64,000 nucleotides of DNA, from assembly GCA_037039685.1 (NCBI GenBank), contig JAWNGF010000004.1:3038001-3102000 (forward strand). Direction: 5' to 3'. Numbering within the stretch: the stretch's first letter is position 1; each line of letters opens with the position of its first letter. This DNA is from Ceratobasidium sp. AG-K. Its lineage: Eukaryota > Basidiomycota > Agaricomycetes > Cantharellales > Ceratobasidiaceae. Below, piece by piece: positions 23,348 to 35,085 of this stretch. The translations under genes and the position numbers were made by a program. Under the pieces are notes generated by a model. It was not told the DNA's origin, searched no databases, and saw only the letters and a list, made by a program, of their open reading frames with translations.

Positions 23348-24472
23348 CTAAACCTGGCGCAGCCCAATGTTAACCTTGGATGCCATCGCAGAAGGAGCCA
23401 GTATGTTCTGGAGATCGCGCAGCAAATATCCAGGGTGGAAAAAGTTAAATGTCTAGCGGGGTATTTCTAGTGAGTTCACGTATATGCAAATTTGAAGCGT
23501 CTCGACTCACAAACACCGCCACGGTGATCAGCATTCCGTCGAACCAGCTGAACCAGTTTTCAGGTGTGATAATTTATCCGTTCCTATGGTAAATATTAGT
23601 ACGCGCATACATTCATTCTGCTGAACATCGATCTACCATCCATCAGTCAACTCAATTGTGCGGTAAATGCTTCGGATGGTCATGAATTGAGTAGCGTTCG
23701 CTAGCCCGGCAACCATCCACATAACGCCACGAGAAACAGTCTCCCAACCGGTGCGTTTGTACCGCTCTTCTTCAGCAGTCGAACGAGTGGGGAGGTCGAG
23801 AGTGTAACGAATCGCGAACTCAAGCCCGAGGATCGTGTAAAGTATGATCGCAACTACGAGTTCAACTCAGTTAGCCACCGAGAGAAGAGGGCGTAGAAAG
23901 TAGAAACCTACTCAATTGGATAATGATGCCGGCCAGCATGATCATTCCGCCTCGGTCAGATCCTTCACGCGTACGAGCGGTAGACACCATCGCACCACCC
24001 GCGGCTTGAATGACGAGCGCAGCCACGTCAGTAGTAATAAATATTTTTGAGTCTAGCGCATATATGCAGTTATGACGGCCGAATCAATGCTCTGAAAGTT
24101 GCTTACAGAGCCGAGTGGGCATTCGGCTTTATCGTGCTCCCAACTCGCCGATGATCTTGGGGAGAATCAAGAACATAGCAGCGGTCATGAACGAGGGTCC
24201 AAGAATAGTCGTGCAGATTCTGCCGCCAGGTAAGTACCTGGGTGGATCCACTGTCTATGTTGTAACGTTACTTACTGCATCATGAATGCGCCCCTGCTGT
24301 GAGGATTTACATGACCCCAGCACCTTGACGCCCACCCAAGCCGCTCGCAGACACCGCATAGCACAAGAGTAGGAAGCATATACCACGTGCGGAATAGTGC
24401 TGCCTCGAGAACGTGCCCGGCTGGGCGCGAAACATAAGCGAGCCTGCGATCAACCCATGATAAAAATATCAA
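23348..24472 (-). pseudogene. RTA1-like membrane transporter, two nonsense codons
   Basis: Exons found by frame and splice sites: ...-24276, 24219-24107, 24052-23912, 23853-23637, 23583-23511 and 23451-23348, with introns of 53-59 bp. The spliced frame shows the RTA1 pattern: L-F-R-T-W-Y-M-L-P-T, I-C-T-T-I-L-G-P-S-F, D-V-A-A-L-V-I-Q-A-A-G-G, and the C-terminal F-F-H-P-G-Y-L-L-R-D. RTA1 proteins are seven-helix membrane proteins linked to lipid translocation and drug tolerance. Two codons expected to be Tyr are TAA: 24129-24131 (Y-S-R motif) and 23574-23576 (N-G-Y motif). The N-terminal exon(s) beyond about 24472 are not convincing. All splice sites remain good, so inactivation looks recent. 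Confidence 0.82.
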
Positions 24473-25336
24473 GCCTATAAGTCCGAATTATCAACACCTC
24501 CCGCAGCTACGAGCTAACATACTTAATATAGCTCGCTGTGCTCTTCGTGGCGCAATCAAGAGACGTACTGCACAACCTGCATGCTGTCTCAAATGTGTCA
24601 CATACCATAACACAAGCCCTGATGTATATCCTTCGGGCCTCGGTGGTTAGTGTGTATGGGCACTTGAAACAGGTTATGGAACGGGAATGCCAGCTGAGAA
24701 CGAAGACTTGGAAACACGGGTTTCGAGTCTGATTGTGAATCAAACTCAAGACTATTATATCCTCATACTATGACTCGAAGACGGGTCCCTGTAATACTAG
24801 AGCCTATATGCATAGCGTATCGATGTTTCCTTCTGAGACCATCCCTGATAATGATTTTAACTTTCATCCCGATAGTCTGGCCGCGATTCTAGGTCGGGGC
24901 CGTCTTCTGTTCCAGGGATGCACTGAAAGTCTCATTTAGAAGCACGGACGCAATGCGGAACAGATCCAAGCGGAGAACGTTGGGCCCGAGTGTGTTAATA
25001 GCGAAAAAGGACACTATGATATGCGTAACAACGGAGGTAAGACTGACATAATACGTAACAGTAACTAGAGTGGCAAAAGAATTCTCGGTGGCTAAGTTAC
25101 GTTGCATATCATCGTCAACAGTGAGCCACAAAGGTGTTCCTAACCGGCGACCTTTGCTACTTGCTTATGATAAATGATTTGTTTCTCACAGGCACCCCAT
25201 CTTACATTTCGTAGCGACGCGTATTTCTCTTCTGCGCCCGCCGCAAACTACGATTGTGAGTCACAAATCTGGCTTACGGTGACAGCCTTAACCGACAGCT
25301 AGAGTAGTTGGTTCACTATAGCCAGTAGCTCGTAGA
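24473..25336. other. No gene recognised
   Basis: May hold the lost 5' exons of the RTA1-like gene and the promoter of eIF4G copy C. No ORF here has a recognisable domain. Confidence 0.4.
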
Positions 25337-27815
25337 ATGAGCGGATCTGCTGGTTCCTCATGGCACACCAAGGTTTCTCGTCCATCTGGTGGTCCTGCAA
25401 ACTCGGCATGGGCAAAAGGCCCTCCAGATCCATGGCCATGGGCACCCAGACCGGTGGACTGGGAGGCTCCGGAGGACCCAGCAGAGTCATGTGATTGGAC
25501 TGGTAGGTAGCTAATTATGATTGAATTTTGATGCTAAGTTATTTTAGACGACGAGTATGATCTTGACTCGATCGACCTTGACCTGTTGTGGGCAGAATAC
25601 GGGATAACTTGGGGATTTGAACCGGTCACTGAAACCTACGAGGAGGAGGCTAGACGCAAGGCGCGGGAAGAAGAGATACGAAGGATGATAGAGGAGGCTG
25701 AGCATAGGGCACAGAAGAAGCCAAATCAAAAGGCCAGGAAGGAGGCCGAGCGTAAAGCGAGAGAAGAGGAAGTGACCCGGCGCAGGGCAGATGCTGAAGT
25801 TAGTTTTTACACAAGTTCTGGCCCCAGCCAGTTCAGGCGTAACGTACCCGAGCCCGACGGATTTCACACCTTCCGTAAACCGAGCACCCACACCAGTGAC
25901 CTCTCCCAGTTTGGCAAGGCCTTCAAGCACAGCGGATTCCAATTCGACTCTTCAAGCGCTTTCAGCAGGAAGTACTCCAAGCGCGAGGCAAGCATGCCCC
26001 GTCCGAACGACGCAAATAGATTTGCTGCTCTAAGCGTGGAGGAGCATCGAGAAGTGGAGGAGCATCGAGACGTGGACAATAAGCGGACACCGGCGCCAGC
26101 CTTGACTCCGTTATCCGAGATAGGTGCATGGCACAGGGTCAAGGAGGATGTCAAAGTACGTTTCGCCTCGGATACCTGTGAAGCGGTATCTAACTCGTAC
26201 GTAGGAGTACCTGAGCTTGAAGAATGTCGACGAGGCGATCATGGCGCTCGAGGCTCTGCCAACCAAGCACCGACACCTGTTTGTTGGTAGATTGGTCAAT
26301 GATGCGCTCGACGGCGGCGAAGATGTCGTGGTGCTTGCCGAAAAACTCTTCGAAGCTGTGCGCACGCACGGCGTCGTCTCTCCAGAGAACTTCGAATGCG
26401 GTCTACTTCCAACAATCAAATTTGCCGACAAAATACACCTCGACATACCTAGAACATACGAGTGGCTTGCCCGATTTGCTTTCGCCGCTGGTTTCGACTG
26501 GCCCAAGGCAGAGGAGCTCGCGAGAAAGATCGAAGTGGAGGGAGAGTCTTGGATTCATCTTCGAAGCCAGCTCTTGAAAGAATTCGAAAAGGTATGCCCT
26601 GCTCTAGAGGCCATGAGCTCCCCAGCGAGGGAAGAGGAGGTCCGTAGACTCAAGGAGGAGGAAGAGCGCAAGGCCAAGGAGATGGAGAAAATTAAGTTGA
26701 TGAAGGAATCCGAGCGACACGAGAGGGCAAAAGCCAAGGCACGAGCAAAGAAAGAGTCCAAGCGCAAGGAGAAGGAGGAGAAGGAGGCGCGGCTTGAGGC
26801 AGAGGCAGAGGCGTGGGCCAAGGAAGTGGCCGAAGTCAAGGCCAAGCAGGAAGCCGAACGCAAGGCTAGGGAAGAGGAGGAACGCAAAGCCAAGGAGGAG
26901 GAGGAGCGCAGATCGAAAGAGAAGGCCGAGCGCAAGGCTCGAGCAAGGGAGGAGGCAAGAGAACGGAAGGAGGCCAGGCGCAAGGAGAAAGAGGAGAGGG
27001 ACGCGCAGCTCAGGTCAGAGGCAGAAGCGAAAGCCAGAGGAGAGGCTAAAGTTAGAGCCAGGCAGGAAGCCGAGCGCAAGGCTAGGGAAGAGGAGGAGGG
27101 TAGGGTCAGGGAAGAGGAGGAACGCCGACTGAAGGAAGAGGCCGAACGAAAGGCACGACTCGAGGCAGAAGCAAATGCCAAAGTTGAAGAAGAGGACAGG
27201 GCAAAGGAGGAGGCGGAACGTCGAGCGAAGGAAGAAGCTGAGCGCAAGGCGAAAGAGGAGGAACAAGCCCGAGTCAAGGCAGCGATCGAAGCAAAAGCCA
27301 GGGAAGCGGCTGCGACCAAGGCCAGGCTGGAAGCCGAACGCAAGGCTAGAGAACTTGAGGAGCGTAGGATCGGAGAGGAGGAGCGCAAGGCCAGGGAAGA
27401 GCAACACAGGTTGAAAGAAGAGGCCGAGCAGAGGGCACGGGAGGAGGCCAGGCTTAAGGCCGAGGCAAAAGCGAAAGCCGACCAAGCAGCTAAGGCTAAG
27501 GAAGAAGCCGAGCGCAAGGCAAAAGAAGAAGAGGCCCGTCTCAAGACTGAAGTTGAAGCCAAAGCCAGAGAAGAGGCCAGAGCCAAAATTGCCGCCGAAG
27601 CAGCCGCAAAGGCCGATGAAGAGTCTCAGGCACGAGATGCAACTCCCCCCCTCGCTTCTCCCAAGCAAACAAGCAACCTATTGCGATCTATCGTTCCGAA
27701 TAGCCCGTCGCCTCCACCTGCCCCAGCTGATAATCCCGGTGCGGATTCGGATGTCCATGCTACTCCAATTCAGTTTAGGTGTGTACAACTGCTTGCAGAT
27801 CGTCGAGTTTACTGA
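25337..27815 (+). CDS. eIF4G paralogue C, 5' part: MA3 followed by long K/E-rich coil
   Basis: Exons 25337-25502, 25548-26155 and 26205-27815 (introns 45 and 49 bp) give 794 open residues. The N-terminus is Trp/Pro-rich, then acidic (D-D-E-Y-D-L-D). Next comes D-L-S-Q-F-G-K, the linker normally found after MIF4G, then an MA3 domain at about residues 259-390 (E-A-I-M-A-L-E-A-L-P-T-K-H-R-H). From 26580 to 27620 follow about 340 residues almost only of Lys, Glu, Arg and Ala, a probable long single helix or coiled coil. MA3 domains bind eIF4A. The order MA3-before-MIF4G is the reverse of ordinary eIF4G. The frame stops at 27815 because the next acceptor seems lost. Confidence 0.75.
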
Positions 27816-27824
27816 CAATTGCTT

Positions 27825-28954
27825 TACCACCGCGACCCTGCGTTGCAATCCACGAATGTCTGCAACGACAGACCCCATTCATCCCCACCCCCTAACGGCA
27901 TTGGATCTGAACCACGTGAACGAGACATGAGTTACCCAAGTGGCACTCATGATGGAGGTTACCGATCTAACGGGCCCTTAGGCTTAGGGGATACATCCAC
28001 AGGTAGCCAGAGCTTGCCCACAACTCATAGCACGCCTCCAAGCGAAACCGAGGACGAAATTTCACCCGCGGCTAACCCCCTAGAGCCAGTTGTGCCACTT
28101 AAAGTGAGCGAGAATCGGTGGGTGGGAGGAAGCATGCAATCCACACAGCAAAAAATCCAAGACCTTCTCAACAAGCTCACCATGGACAACTTTGGCTCGA
28201 TCTCGCACCGAATTACCCGGTATGCGAACCGATCGGAGCAAGTAAACGATGGGTCGATGCTCATGCAGGTCGTCGAGCTCGTCTTCGCAAGCGCCAGGAA
28301 CGATCCCATCTATGCAGAAATGTATGCGCAGCTATGTCACAACATGACCGAATCCTTGTCGCCCAACATACATGACGAGACGATGCAGGACTGGGACGAA
28401 CAAGCGACAACAGGCGGGATGTTATTCCGCAAATATCTTTTTGCCTCATGTCAAGCGGAGTTCCAGCGTGGGTGGAATGTGAAGGGGGCTGAGCTCGCTG
28501 CTGCGTCCAGGGCCAAGCGTCGGGGCCTCGGTCTGGTCCGGTTTATGGGTGAGCTGTTCAGCCTCCGGATGCTGACCGAACGCACCATGCACGGGTGTAT
28601 CAAGAAGCTCTTATCCAACGTCGGCGATCCCAAAGAGGAGGATATCGAGAGCCTATGCGAGCTTCTTACGACCGTCGGACGAACGCTGGACAACCCCAAG
28701 GCGCGTAGCCAGATGAATACCTATTTTAAGCAAATGAAGGAGTTGAGGAGTAGAAGTGACCTCAATTGGCGAATTCGGTTCATGTTATTGGTGAGCACGT
28801 CGCCTGGTTTGATCGGCCGCCACTGACCTAGTTGAAGGATGTGATTGAGCTTCGCGCTCGACAGTGGCAGGCTCGCCCATCTGGAGACTCGAACTCGGGA
28901 CTATCTCGATCTCGTGATAGTAGAGAGAATCGCTTCGTCGGTCAACAGGACTAA
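27825..28954 (+). pseudogene. eIF4G paralogue C, 3' part: MIF4G exons cut off from the 5' part
   Basis: Exon to 28790, 47-bp intron, then 28838-28954. MIF4G spans about 28125-28850, close to copy B (G-L-G-L-V-R-F-M-G-E-L-F). The eIF4E-binding motif reads Y-H-R-D-P-A-L-Q-S where sister copies have Y-[DS]-R-D-F-L-L-Q-F, so the key Leu is gone. The donor GTGTGT at 27779 is present, but there is no AG between the in-frame TGA (27813-27815) and the exon, so it cannot be spliced in frame to the upstream part. The tail is Ser/Arg-rich (S-R-S-R-D-S-R). It could be a separate transcript, but a broken gene is more likely. Confidence 0.7.
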
Positions 28955-29835
28955 TCTTTAGCCCCAAATTCTGCTTTGCCACGCTTTCTCCTGTCGCTCC
29001 GTTATCGTTGGACTCTCGTATCTTGGTTTAGGGAATTTGGATGTACCAATAATTGAAATGAGAAATTTACCGGGCGCATTACTTATATCTTCTCTCAGCG
29101 AAATTCCAAACGCTGATTGGCAAATTTATCATTTCTTGATGCATCAAATGTGAGTAGCCGCAGTGCTTGTTGACACTGCTAAGCGTTTCCTCGATTGGGA
29201 GTTCGTTGGTATTAGTCCATGTATGCGCTCCAATTTGCACCCCGTAAGTTGTGGTTGATGCCTGGCGCTCGTAAGTGAAAGTACATGGGAGAAAAAGATT
29301 GAATCAAGCAATACACTGGCGGAAATGGGCAGAAGCTAGCTGCCAGTAGAGTGAATAACTACATTGGGTTGGAAAAGCAATGGCAGAGGGGTGAGGTATT
29401 GCTGTTATCAGCGCGCCGCTACTAGTCCGCCAGCCAGAACGCTCTTGGTTCCACTACGAGTCGTCCTCGAGGCCCCGTAAATATACACCATTCTTTGCTG
29501 AACAAGCGCACCAAACAGATTGGCAGAGTTATCCAGTTCTGTGCTAGCTTGCCAAATTAAGCCCAACTTGTCCAACCAGCTCGTGTTTGGCCTAGGTCCA
29601 AGGCAAAATACAAATTCCCCTCCCCCTTCGGGCCCTTCCAACCATTTCAAGTTAACTGACATTTGCCATTACAACGAATAACGTAAAGCGATGACATGAT
29701 TGATAATATTGACGAGAGCGACACAATAGAAAGCACATAAATCCCGATTGCGATGGGTGGTAAGGCCAAGTGGGTAGTCCCCGGTACGTGCATTCAATAA
29801 CAATTGTAATGAACAAATGCTAGACATCTTAACAG
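28955..29835. other. No gene recognised
   Basis: 3' flank of eIF4G copy C. A minus-strand ORF of 84 codons at 29662-29408 has no family I know. Confidence 0.45.
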
Positions 29836-30288
29836 GCACCGGAGCTTATGATGTCAGGCGGATACTGCTCCAAAGAGGCCGACGTATATGCGCTTGGAAT
29901 GGTAAGACAAAGAGAGAATAGATGTATAAGCCGGTCATGCTAACTTTGTGGTATGTAATCATTCTAGACAATATTAGCAAGTAATATCCCGTCGCTCGAA
30001 TTGTTACTTCCTAAATGCGCCAAAATTCAGGAAACGCTAACAGGAGAGCTTCCATTCACAGAGATCCCAAACGCTATGAACATCCCAGGTGCTGTGATAG
30101 GCCAGCGTTTCACATCTCAACGTCCGGAAGGTCTATCGACGCGCTCCCAACTCGAAGATGCGTTTTGGGAGGCGATGACGAGGTGCTGGATATATGAACC
30201 GACGCAGCGAGCGAAAGTGACCGAAGTCGCGGAGCTTACGGCTCGTGCTTTAAAGCAGAGCAAACTAGGAGCTCGGACGGACTCGTAA
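29836..30288 (+). pseudogene. Protein-kinase C-lobe fragment with a 9-nt micro-exon
   Basis: Exons 29836-29901, 29968-29976 and 30031-30288 read A-P-E-L-M, E-A-D-V-Y-A-L-G-M, T-I-L, E-T-L-T-G-E-L-P-F and W-E-A-M-T-R-C-W, which are kinase subdomains VIII-XI of the large Agaricomycete serine/threonine (TKL-type) kinase family. No ATP-binding lobe or catalytic loop lies upstream, so this is a 5'-truncated fragment although the remaining frame is open. The middle exon is only nine bases (T-I-L). The intron after it begins GC (GCAAGT) and ends CAG. A shorter broken relative lies at 36165-36400. Confidence 0.72.
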
Positions 30289-31001
30289 GCTGCTTAATCT
30301 GAAAATAGTGGGATTATATTTATGCTCCAAATAACTTTTATCTATCACAACGTATCGCACTGTGACACATTCACTTATTTGTGTGACTCCACATCACTGA
30401 CATGTCGTTTCGTTGTGACTCATACCCCTGGATATGAATAGGAACAGCATAGACCCAATACGGGATAACTCGTAATTTGGGGGCACGCGCAAGATACGTA
30501 CATCATGAAAGGAACATAGATCTAGAGTTTACGATAAAAGTATGCGGGATGGCAATTATCTCAGCGCTAGTGAGTAGGTGCATGAGATGGTAGGTACGCG
30601 AGAAAGACCCGGAACCGAGACCTTTGGTGAATCTAATTCGGATCCTACCGGGTTTGTTTTTATACTATATACATGCGTTATCAAAAGTATCTCAACATGC
30701 TGGTTCGACTCCATCCTTGTTCCGGAGCCCTTGCGGGGCCGAATTTCCCACATGTTTTCACCCTGTGTGCGCGATCTTACAACTGTTTTACAACTATAGA
30801 TTTCTAGCCTTTCGACCACATACTTCACAGGCCAAGCTATCAAAGGTCCAAATGAAGTACAGAAAACCGAGTTGAGCGGACATCGTATGTTTCCTCACGG
30901 GAAGCTAGCTGTGCGACAAGGCATCACAACGGTATAAATCATTAAATATACAGATGCCCATAAAACTAAGTCATCATATCCACAAACGACGCCCGCTATA
31001 T
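30289..31001. other. No gene recognised
   Basis: AT-rich intergenic stretch with small ORFs on both strands, none assignable. Confidence 0.5.
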
Positions 31002-31613
31002 CTAACCTAGGAAAGCAGCAAGAATCGCACCACCTGAAAGCATCCGCAAAGCTTGTGCAACGACAGACATGGCTCCATTGCTCGCAGAGCCAGGAGTGCC
31101 TGAAACGATTTCAAAATCAGGGGTTTGAGCGTAAAGATCGATCTGCCGTGTGGTGTTACGAAGAAAGCTGAGCCTAGAAGCAGTTCAGCTTTCATCCACA
31201 GTCAAGCACTCATTGAAACATACCGAAAACCTTTACCAACGGGTAGGCCGCCAGAGGGAGTTGGAACATCGATACTTCCACTCGAGCCTGAAACGTTGGC
31301 AATCAGATCCATGTTATTGGCCGGAATTATCGAAGTGTCCTGGGGTGCAAGTTAACCTCAGTTTCTCGTAGCGCGTATCAAGTAATACTCACCCCGTTGG
31401 ATAAAATTAAAGTAAAATATCCGGGGTCGGTCCTGTCACGTTTCCAGGTAAGCTTGTTGGTGGACTAGAGCTTTGATGAGTATAGCATCCAAAAATAAAC
31501 AGCCGACTCCGTACCGAGTCAGCATTCCAGGTATCATTGGCACCTGGAAAGGTGATCTCGTACGCAGCGGCACATGCAACCAAGGACAAGAAAGCAACAA
31601 GAGAAGTGCGCAT
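31002..31613 (-). CDS. KNH-like secreted GPI protein, copy K1 (152 aa)
   Basis: Exons 31613-31515, 31464-31393, 31339-31224 and 31173-31002; introns 50, 53 and 50 bp; 152 residues. An N-terminal signal peptide (L-V-A-F-L-S-L-V-A-C-A-A-A) leads to I-T-F-P-G-A-N-D-T-W, T-N-K-L-T-W, a V-P-T-P-S-G-G turn and D-F-E-I-V-S-G, the pattern of the Kre9/KNH-type Ig-like domain of cell-wall proteins. A short Ser/Thr segment and a hydrophobic C-terminus suggest a GPI anchor. Probably secreted to the membrane or wall, role unknown. First of five minus-strand copies. Confidence 0.8.
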
Positions 31614-31890
31614 GCTGAAGTGGGTACTGGCTACTAATGGGATAATGTACAGTTAAAGGGAGGGCGCTACGAGAGACTGAGCCGAAAGCGAGCGAATATA
31701 AGCAAAATCATGCGGGTTATCCCAGCTCGTTGCAATTTACAGGCCGTTAGAGACCCAACACGGCCCATGCATAACTACACAGCCTATATCGCTGTGGGTA
31801 AAAGAATAAAACAATCTACCTCGAAAACGTATCTGGGAGCAAACCCTACAGACATCACACTGCCACTCCGAGAAATGTAACACGTAACTT
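31614..31890 (-). promoter_or_regulatory. Conserved upstream region of K1
   Basis: Shares blocks with the upstream regions of the other copies: gcaatttacag, ccatgcataac, tcgaaaacgt, atcacactgccact. The E-box position reads cacgta here (31881-31886), one base off CACGTG. A TATA-like tataagc lies near 31696. Confidence 0.55.
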
Positions 31891-32819
31891 CGGGAGCGAA
31901 GCTCGGGCTTGGCCCCCGAGGCATCTGGCCCAAAAGCTTGAGAGTACTAGAATGGAATCGTTGCGATACGCATATAGTATAATGATACCGGAGATTTGCC
32001 TATTGCAAGGTCTGGCAACAATGACGCAGTTGAACAAGCATGCTTTAGGTTATTTGGTGACGCATATACCCGGTATGGAAATGACGTTTCCCCCTCATGA
32101 TAACATTAAGCTAAGCAATGAGGCAAGAATCATCCAACGTAAGCATCAAATCCTATCTGATCACGGGTAGGTTGCGGTTGCTGAGGCGGCCCCGGGGGCT
32201 TGAGGACGCCCGGGTCGTCAGGATCTGCTGCGTCCCAGCATCCCTGATATTGATAAATTTCATGTCAGGATAGTTGCACGGTAGTGTTGGTGCGAACAGG
32301 TCTTCAAGAGTGAATATTCGAACTGACTGGCAATTGCTTGTTTGTGGGAGCAACGGACCAGCAAAAACTCAACGCGGAAGCACCGCCGTAACTTCAAAAA
32401 TCTCACCATATCAATGCGGCCGACGTTGCGTATAACGAACCGCGCAGCACCATCATATGCACGCATATTTTCAGTCCCTCACTCGCGCCACCCCAAAGCA
32501 AATCATATGGTTGGACGAAAACAATATTACACAAAGCGCAGGGCCGCGGGCACGGCCTGGCGACACATCGAGGAACGCACGTGGCGCAACAATGATGGAG
32601 AAATTTTCTGGTATAGAGGATCAGCGACGTGCAGCCCTAGCAAAATTATGGAAATAGTGATATCCGGATAGGTATGTGAGATATGTAAAAACGAGAGGTA
32701 GAGCGTGATGGGGGCGAGATTGGAGACGGTAGAGGAAGAGGAACGAACATACCACACGCGCCTGAGTGGCTAGTATGTACGAAACCATGAGATAAGGCAT
32801 TTTTTACTTGCCCGTATTT
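31891..32819. other. Duplicated flank, no gene
   Basis: 32495-32780 resembles 42060-42350, the stretch downstream of eIF4G copy D (shared aatcatatggttgga, gaggaacgca, atagtgatat). It marks an old segmental duplication. No gene is seen. Confidence 0.5.
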
Positions 32820-33630
32820 CGCATGGGCGATTCATGGACACTTGGCAGCCAAGAATCATGCCGATGAGTTCTTCGGTCCTGGATTTCTGGACCCTGTGGC
32901 AAAGATGATCGGGCAGTACACCCGCGGGTGTTGACCGTCGGCCATGCTGGTCGCCCGAACGCAGCTCGAAACACTCGGGCCGAACGGCGAGGCCCTTGTG
33001 GACACGGTCGTAAGCATCTCGGCGAACGCAGCGAACTTGTTGCCATTTTCGAGTGCCGTGTTTGCTAACTGGTCCGTAGGGAGATCTCGGTGTTCGGTAG
33101 GAATATAGTGGCGTGTCATGATCCTCTCGTCAATATTCTTCGCACCCAACCGGTTAACTGCTTCTGAGCGTAACGTTAGTGTCGCCTCTGCACCTCCGAT
33201 GTTGAACGTACCCCGAAATCCTCAAGTCTGGACCGTACATCCGCCTCAGACGAACCGCTGAAGCCAAGACTCCTCGTCCTACTCGTCCTTGGTAGGGTAA
33301 TTCTCGACAATAAGCTCAGCTTCCCACGCGCAGAGTCCGAGTAACCCTTAGCGACGATGCGCTTGGCTCAAGGTCGACACTAACCTGATAACTCCCCGCC
33401 GTGCGCTCGGCTAGCGTTTGGCATCGAGACGCCGCATCCTAGAGCAGCAAATGCGTTCGACCCGCTTGCACGGGAAATGCCCGCCCCGTGCTTGAGGCTT
33501 TTCCTAGTGAATACGCTCGAGGGTCGAATCACCGTCGGTAGGCCTCCAGATTTTACCGAACCGAGGGAGGTCGCCAGCACGCGGAGGATTCGCGTTCACT
33601 TTCCTCCAGCCACGTTCCGTCCATCCGTAT
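32820..33630 (-). pseudogene. Decayed eIF4G fragment F (linker and MA3)
   Basis: On the minus strand 33627-33380 matches the post-MIF4G linker of copy D (N-V-A-G-G, F-G-K, S-S-V-F, G-S-N-A-F-A-A-L-G). 33149-32856 matches MA3 (E-R-I-M, E-H-R-D-L, L-A-N-T-A-L-E-N-G-N-K). Several frameshifts and no complete frame. It lies in the same order and orientation relative to K1 as copy D does to K5. Confidence 0.65.
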
Positions 33631-34192
33631 TATACCTGGTAACGGGCGAGAGGGGCGAAAGGCAACTATTAGCTCATCCAAACAGTGATAGCCCTTACTT
33701 ACATCCACGCAGTTACCTGAGAAGAATATGGGGGAGGGTTTCCCAGTAAGAAGCTTCGTTCGATCGCGTGTCCTCTCCCGAGCGATATTTCCCGCTCTTC
33801 AATAACCGCGAAAATCATAAACATAGAGTCGTCGATGATGATTGTGAAGGTTTGGAATTGGATCGGACGCACGCGATTCGGAAACATTTGATCGGCGATA
33901 ACTCGACAATCACCTAACCAGCGCCGCCTCTGCTTGCCGATGCACGGTGAACCAGCTCCCTACCGTCACTTTCATGTACCTCTCATCCGTTCAGTATTTC
34001 GCATCTATCAGCTAGCAGTACCACTGAGTTATGGTGGTTACTCAACCGCAATGGTATGATTGTAGATGAGGTTAGGTGTTCCGTTCGTAGTCACAGGACC
34101 ACGCATACCAGCGGCCACGACAACAAGAGACTTGAAATAGAATATGTTTATTAAAATTCGGACCAGATATCAGTTACCAGCGTCTAAATTAT
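33631..34192. other. No gene recognised
   Basis: Between fragment F and the 3' end of K2. Small ORFs only. Confidence 0.5.
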
Positions 34193-34858
34193 CTAAGCTA
34201 GGCAAGCGGCCAGTAGAGCGCTAGCCGCGAGCACGGGCGAAGCGCGTGAAATAACAGACACGGCAGAGTTGCTCGCAGATTTGGTGGCAGAGTTGCTCGT
34301 AGAGTCAGGGGTTCCCCGGACAATTTCAAAATCCTCGCTTTGAGCGTAGAGTATTTCGCTGTTGGAGTTGGCGGTTCTGTTTATGAAGGTGAGCCTGAAT
34401 GATGGTTAAGTTTCAGCAAGTTTCATCTCCGACCGTACAGCAAATGATACATACCTGAATCCTTCACCAACAGGCCAGTTACCAACAGTCCAATCACCAT
34501 AGGGAACTGGAACTTCGATACTGCCCTTTGAGCCCGGAACGGTGGCGAGGAGATCTACGTTATTTCCCGGAATGACCAAATCGTTCTAAGACATAATTTA
34601 GCTTGATTTCTCGGCGTGACTGTCGAACGAAACTCACCCTGTGGGACAGTATCAGAGTAAACTGTTCAGGATCGGTACTCGTACGCTCCCAGGTAAGTTT
34701 GTTGGTTGACTAGAGTTCATATGAGTACATTGACCATGCAACATAAACAATTGATCACATACCGCGCCAGCATACCACTTGTCACCAGCAGCCGGAAAAG
34801 TAATTTTGTACGCGGTGGCAGAGGCGATCAATGATAGCAGAGCAACAAAAGTACGCAT
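34193..34858 (-). CDS. KNH-like secreted GPI protein, copy K2 (166 aa)
   Basis: Exons 34858-34763, 34709-34638, 34585-34455 and 34394-34193; introns 53, 52 and 60 bp. The 166-residue protein has a signal peptide (F-V-A-L-L-S-L-I-A-S-A-T-A), the KNH-like core (I-T-F-P-A-A-G-D-K-W, T-N-K-L-T-W-E-R, F-E-I-V), a Ser/Thr/Asn stretch with repeats of S-N-S-A, and a hydrophobic C-terminus (L-L-A-A-C-L-A) for a GPI signal. A five-residue insertion near Y-G-D-W distinguishes it from its sisters. Open and well spliced, so probably functional. Confidence 0.82.
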
Positions 34859-35085
34859 GTTGAAGAGCGTCGTGGGTTACGAATGAGTGTGTGACTAAAG
34901 GAAGGGAGTTGCGAGGCACAGTGGGGAAAGTGAGCTAACAAGATCAAGAGCTTATAAGGCGTCCCAGCCCGACGCAAATTACAGAGCATTCGACGCCCCA
35001 AACAATCCATGCAACCCACTTCGAAAACGTCTCGGGTGGCAAATACGGCAAAGATCACATCCCAAGAGCGGTAACACGTGACCCC
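34859..35085 (-). promoter_or_regulatory. Conserved upstream region of K2 with CACGTG
   Basis: Shares gcaaattacag, aatccatgca, tcgaaaacgt and taacacgtgacc with sister promoters. The palindromic E-box CACGTG is at 35075-35080, 217-222 bp upstream of the ATG. TATA-like ttataagg near 34953. Confidence 0.6.

Noticed and set aside
29408..29662. Minus-strand 84-codon ORF
   Set aside because: No recognisable domain, no neighbouring exon with matching frame.
30686..30702. ggttcgactcc, like a tRNA B box
   Set aside because: No A box or acceptor stem at the right distance; the T stem pairs at only four of five positions.
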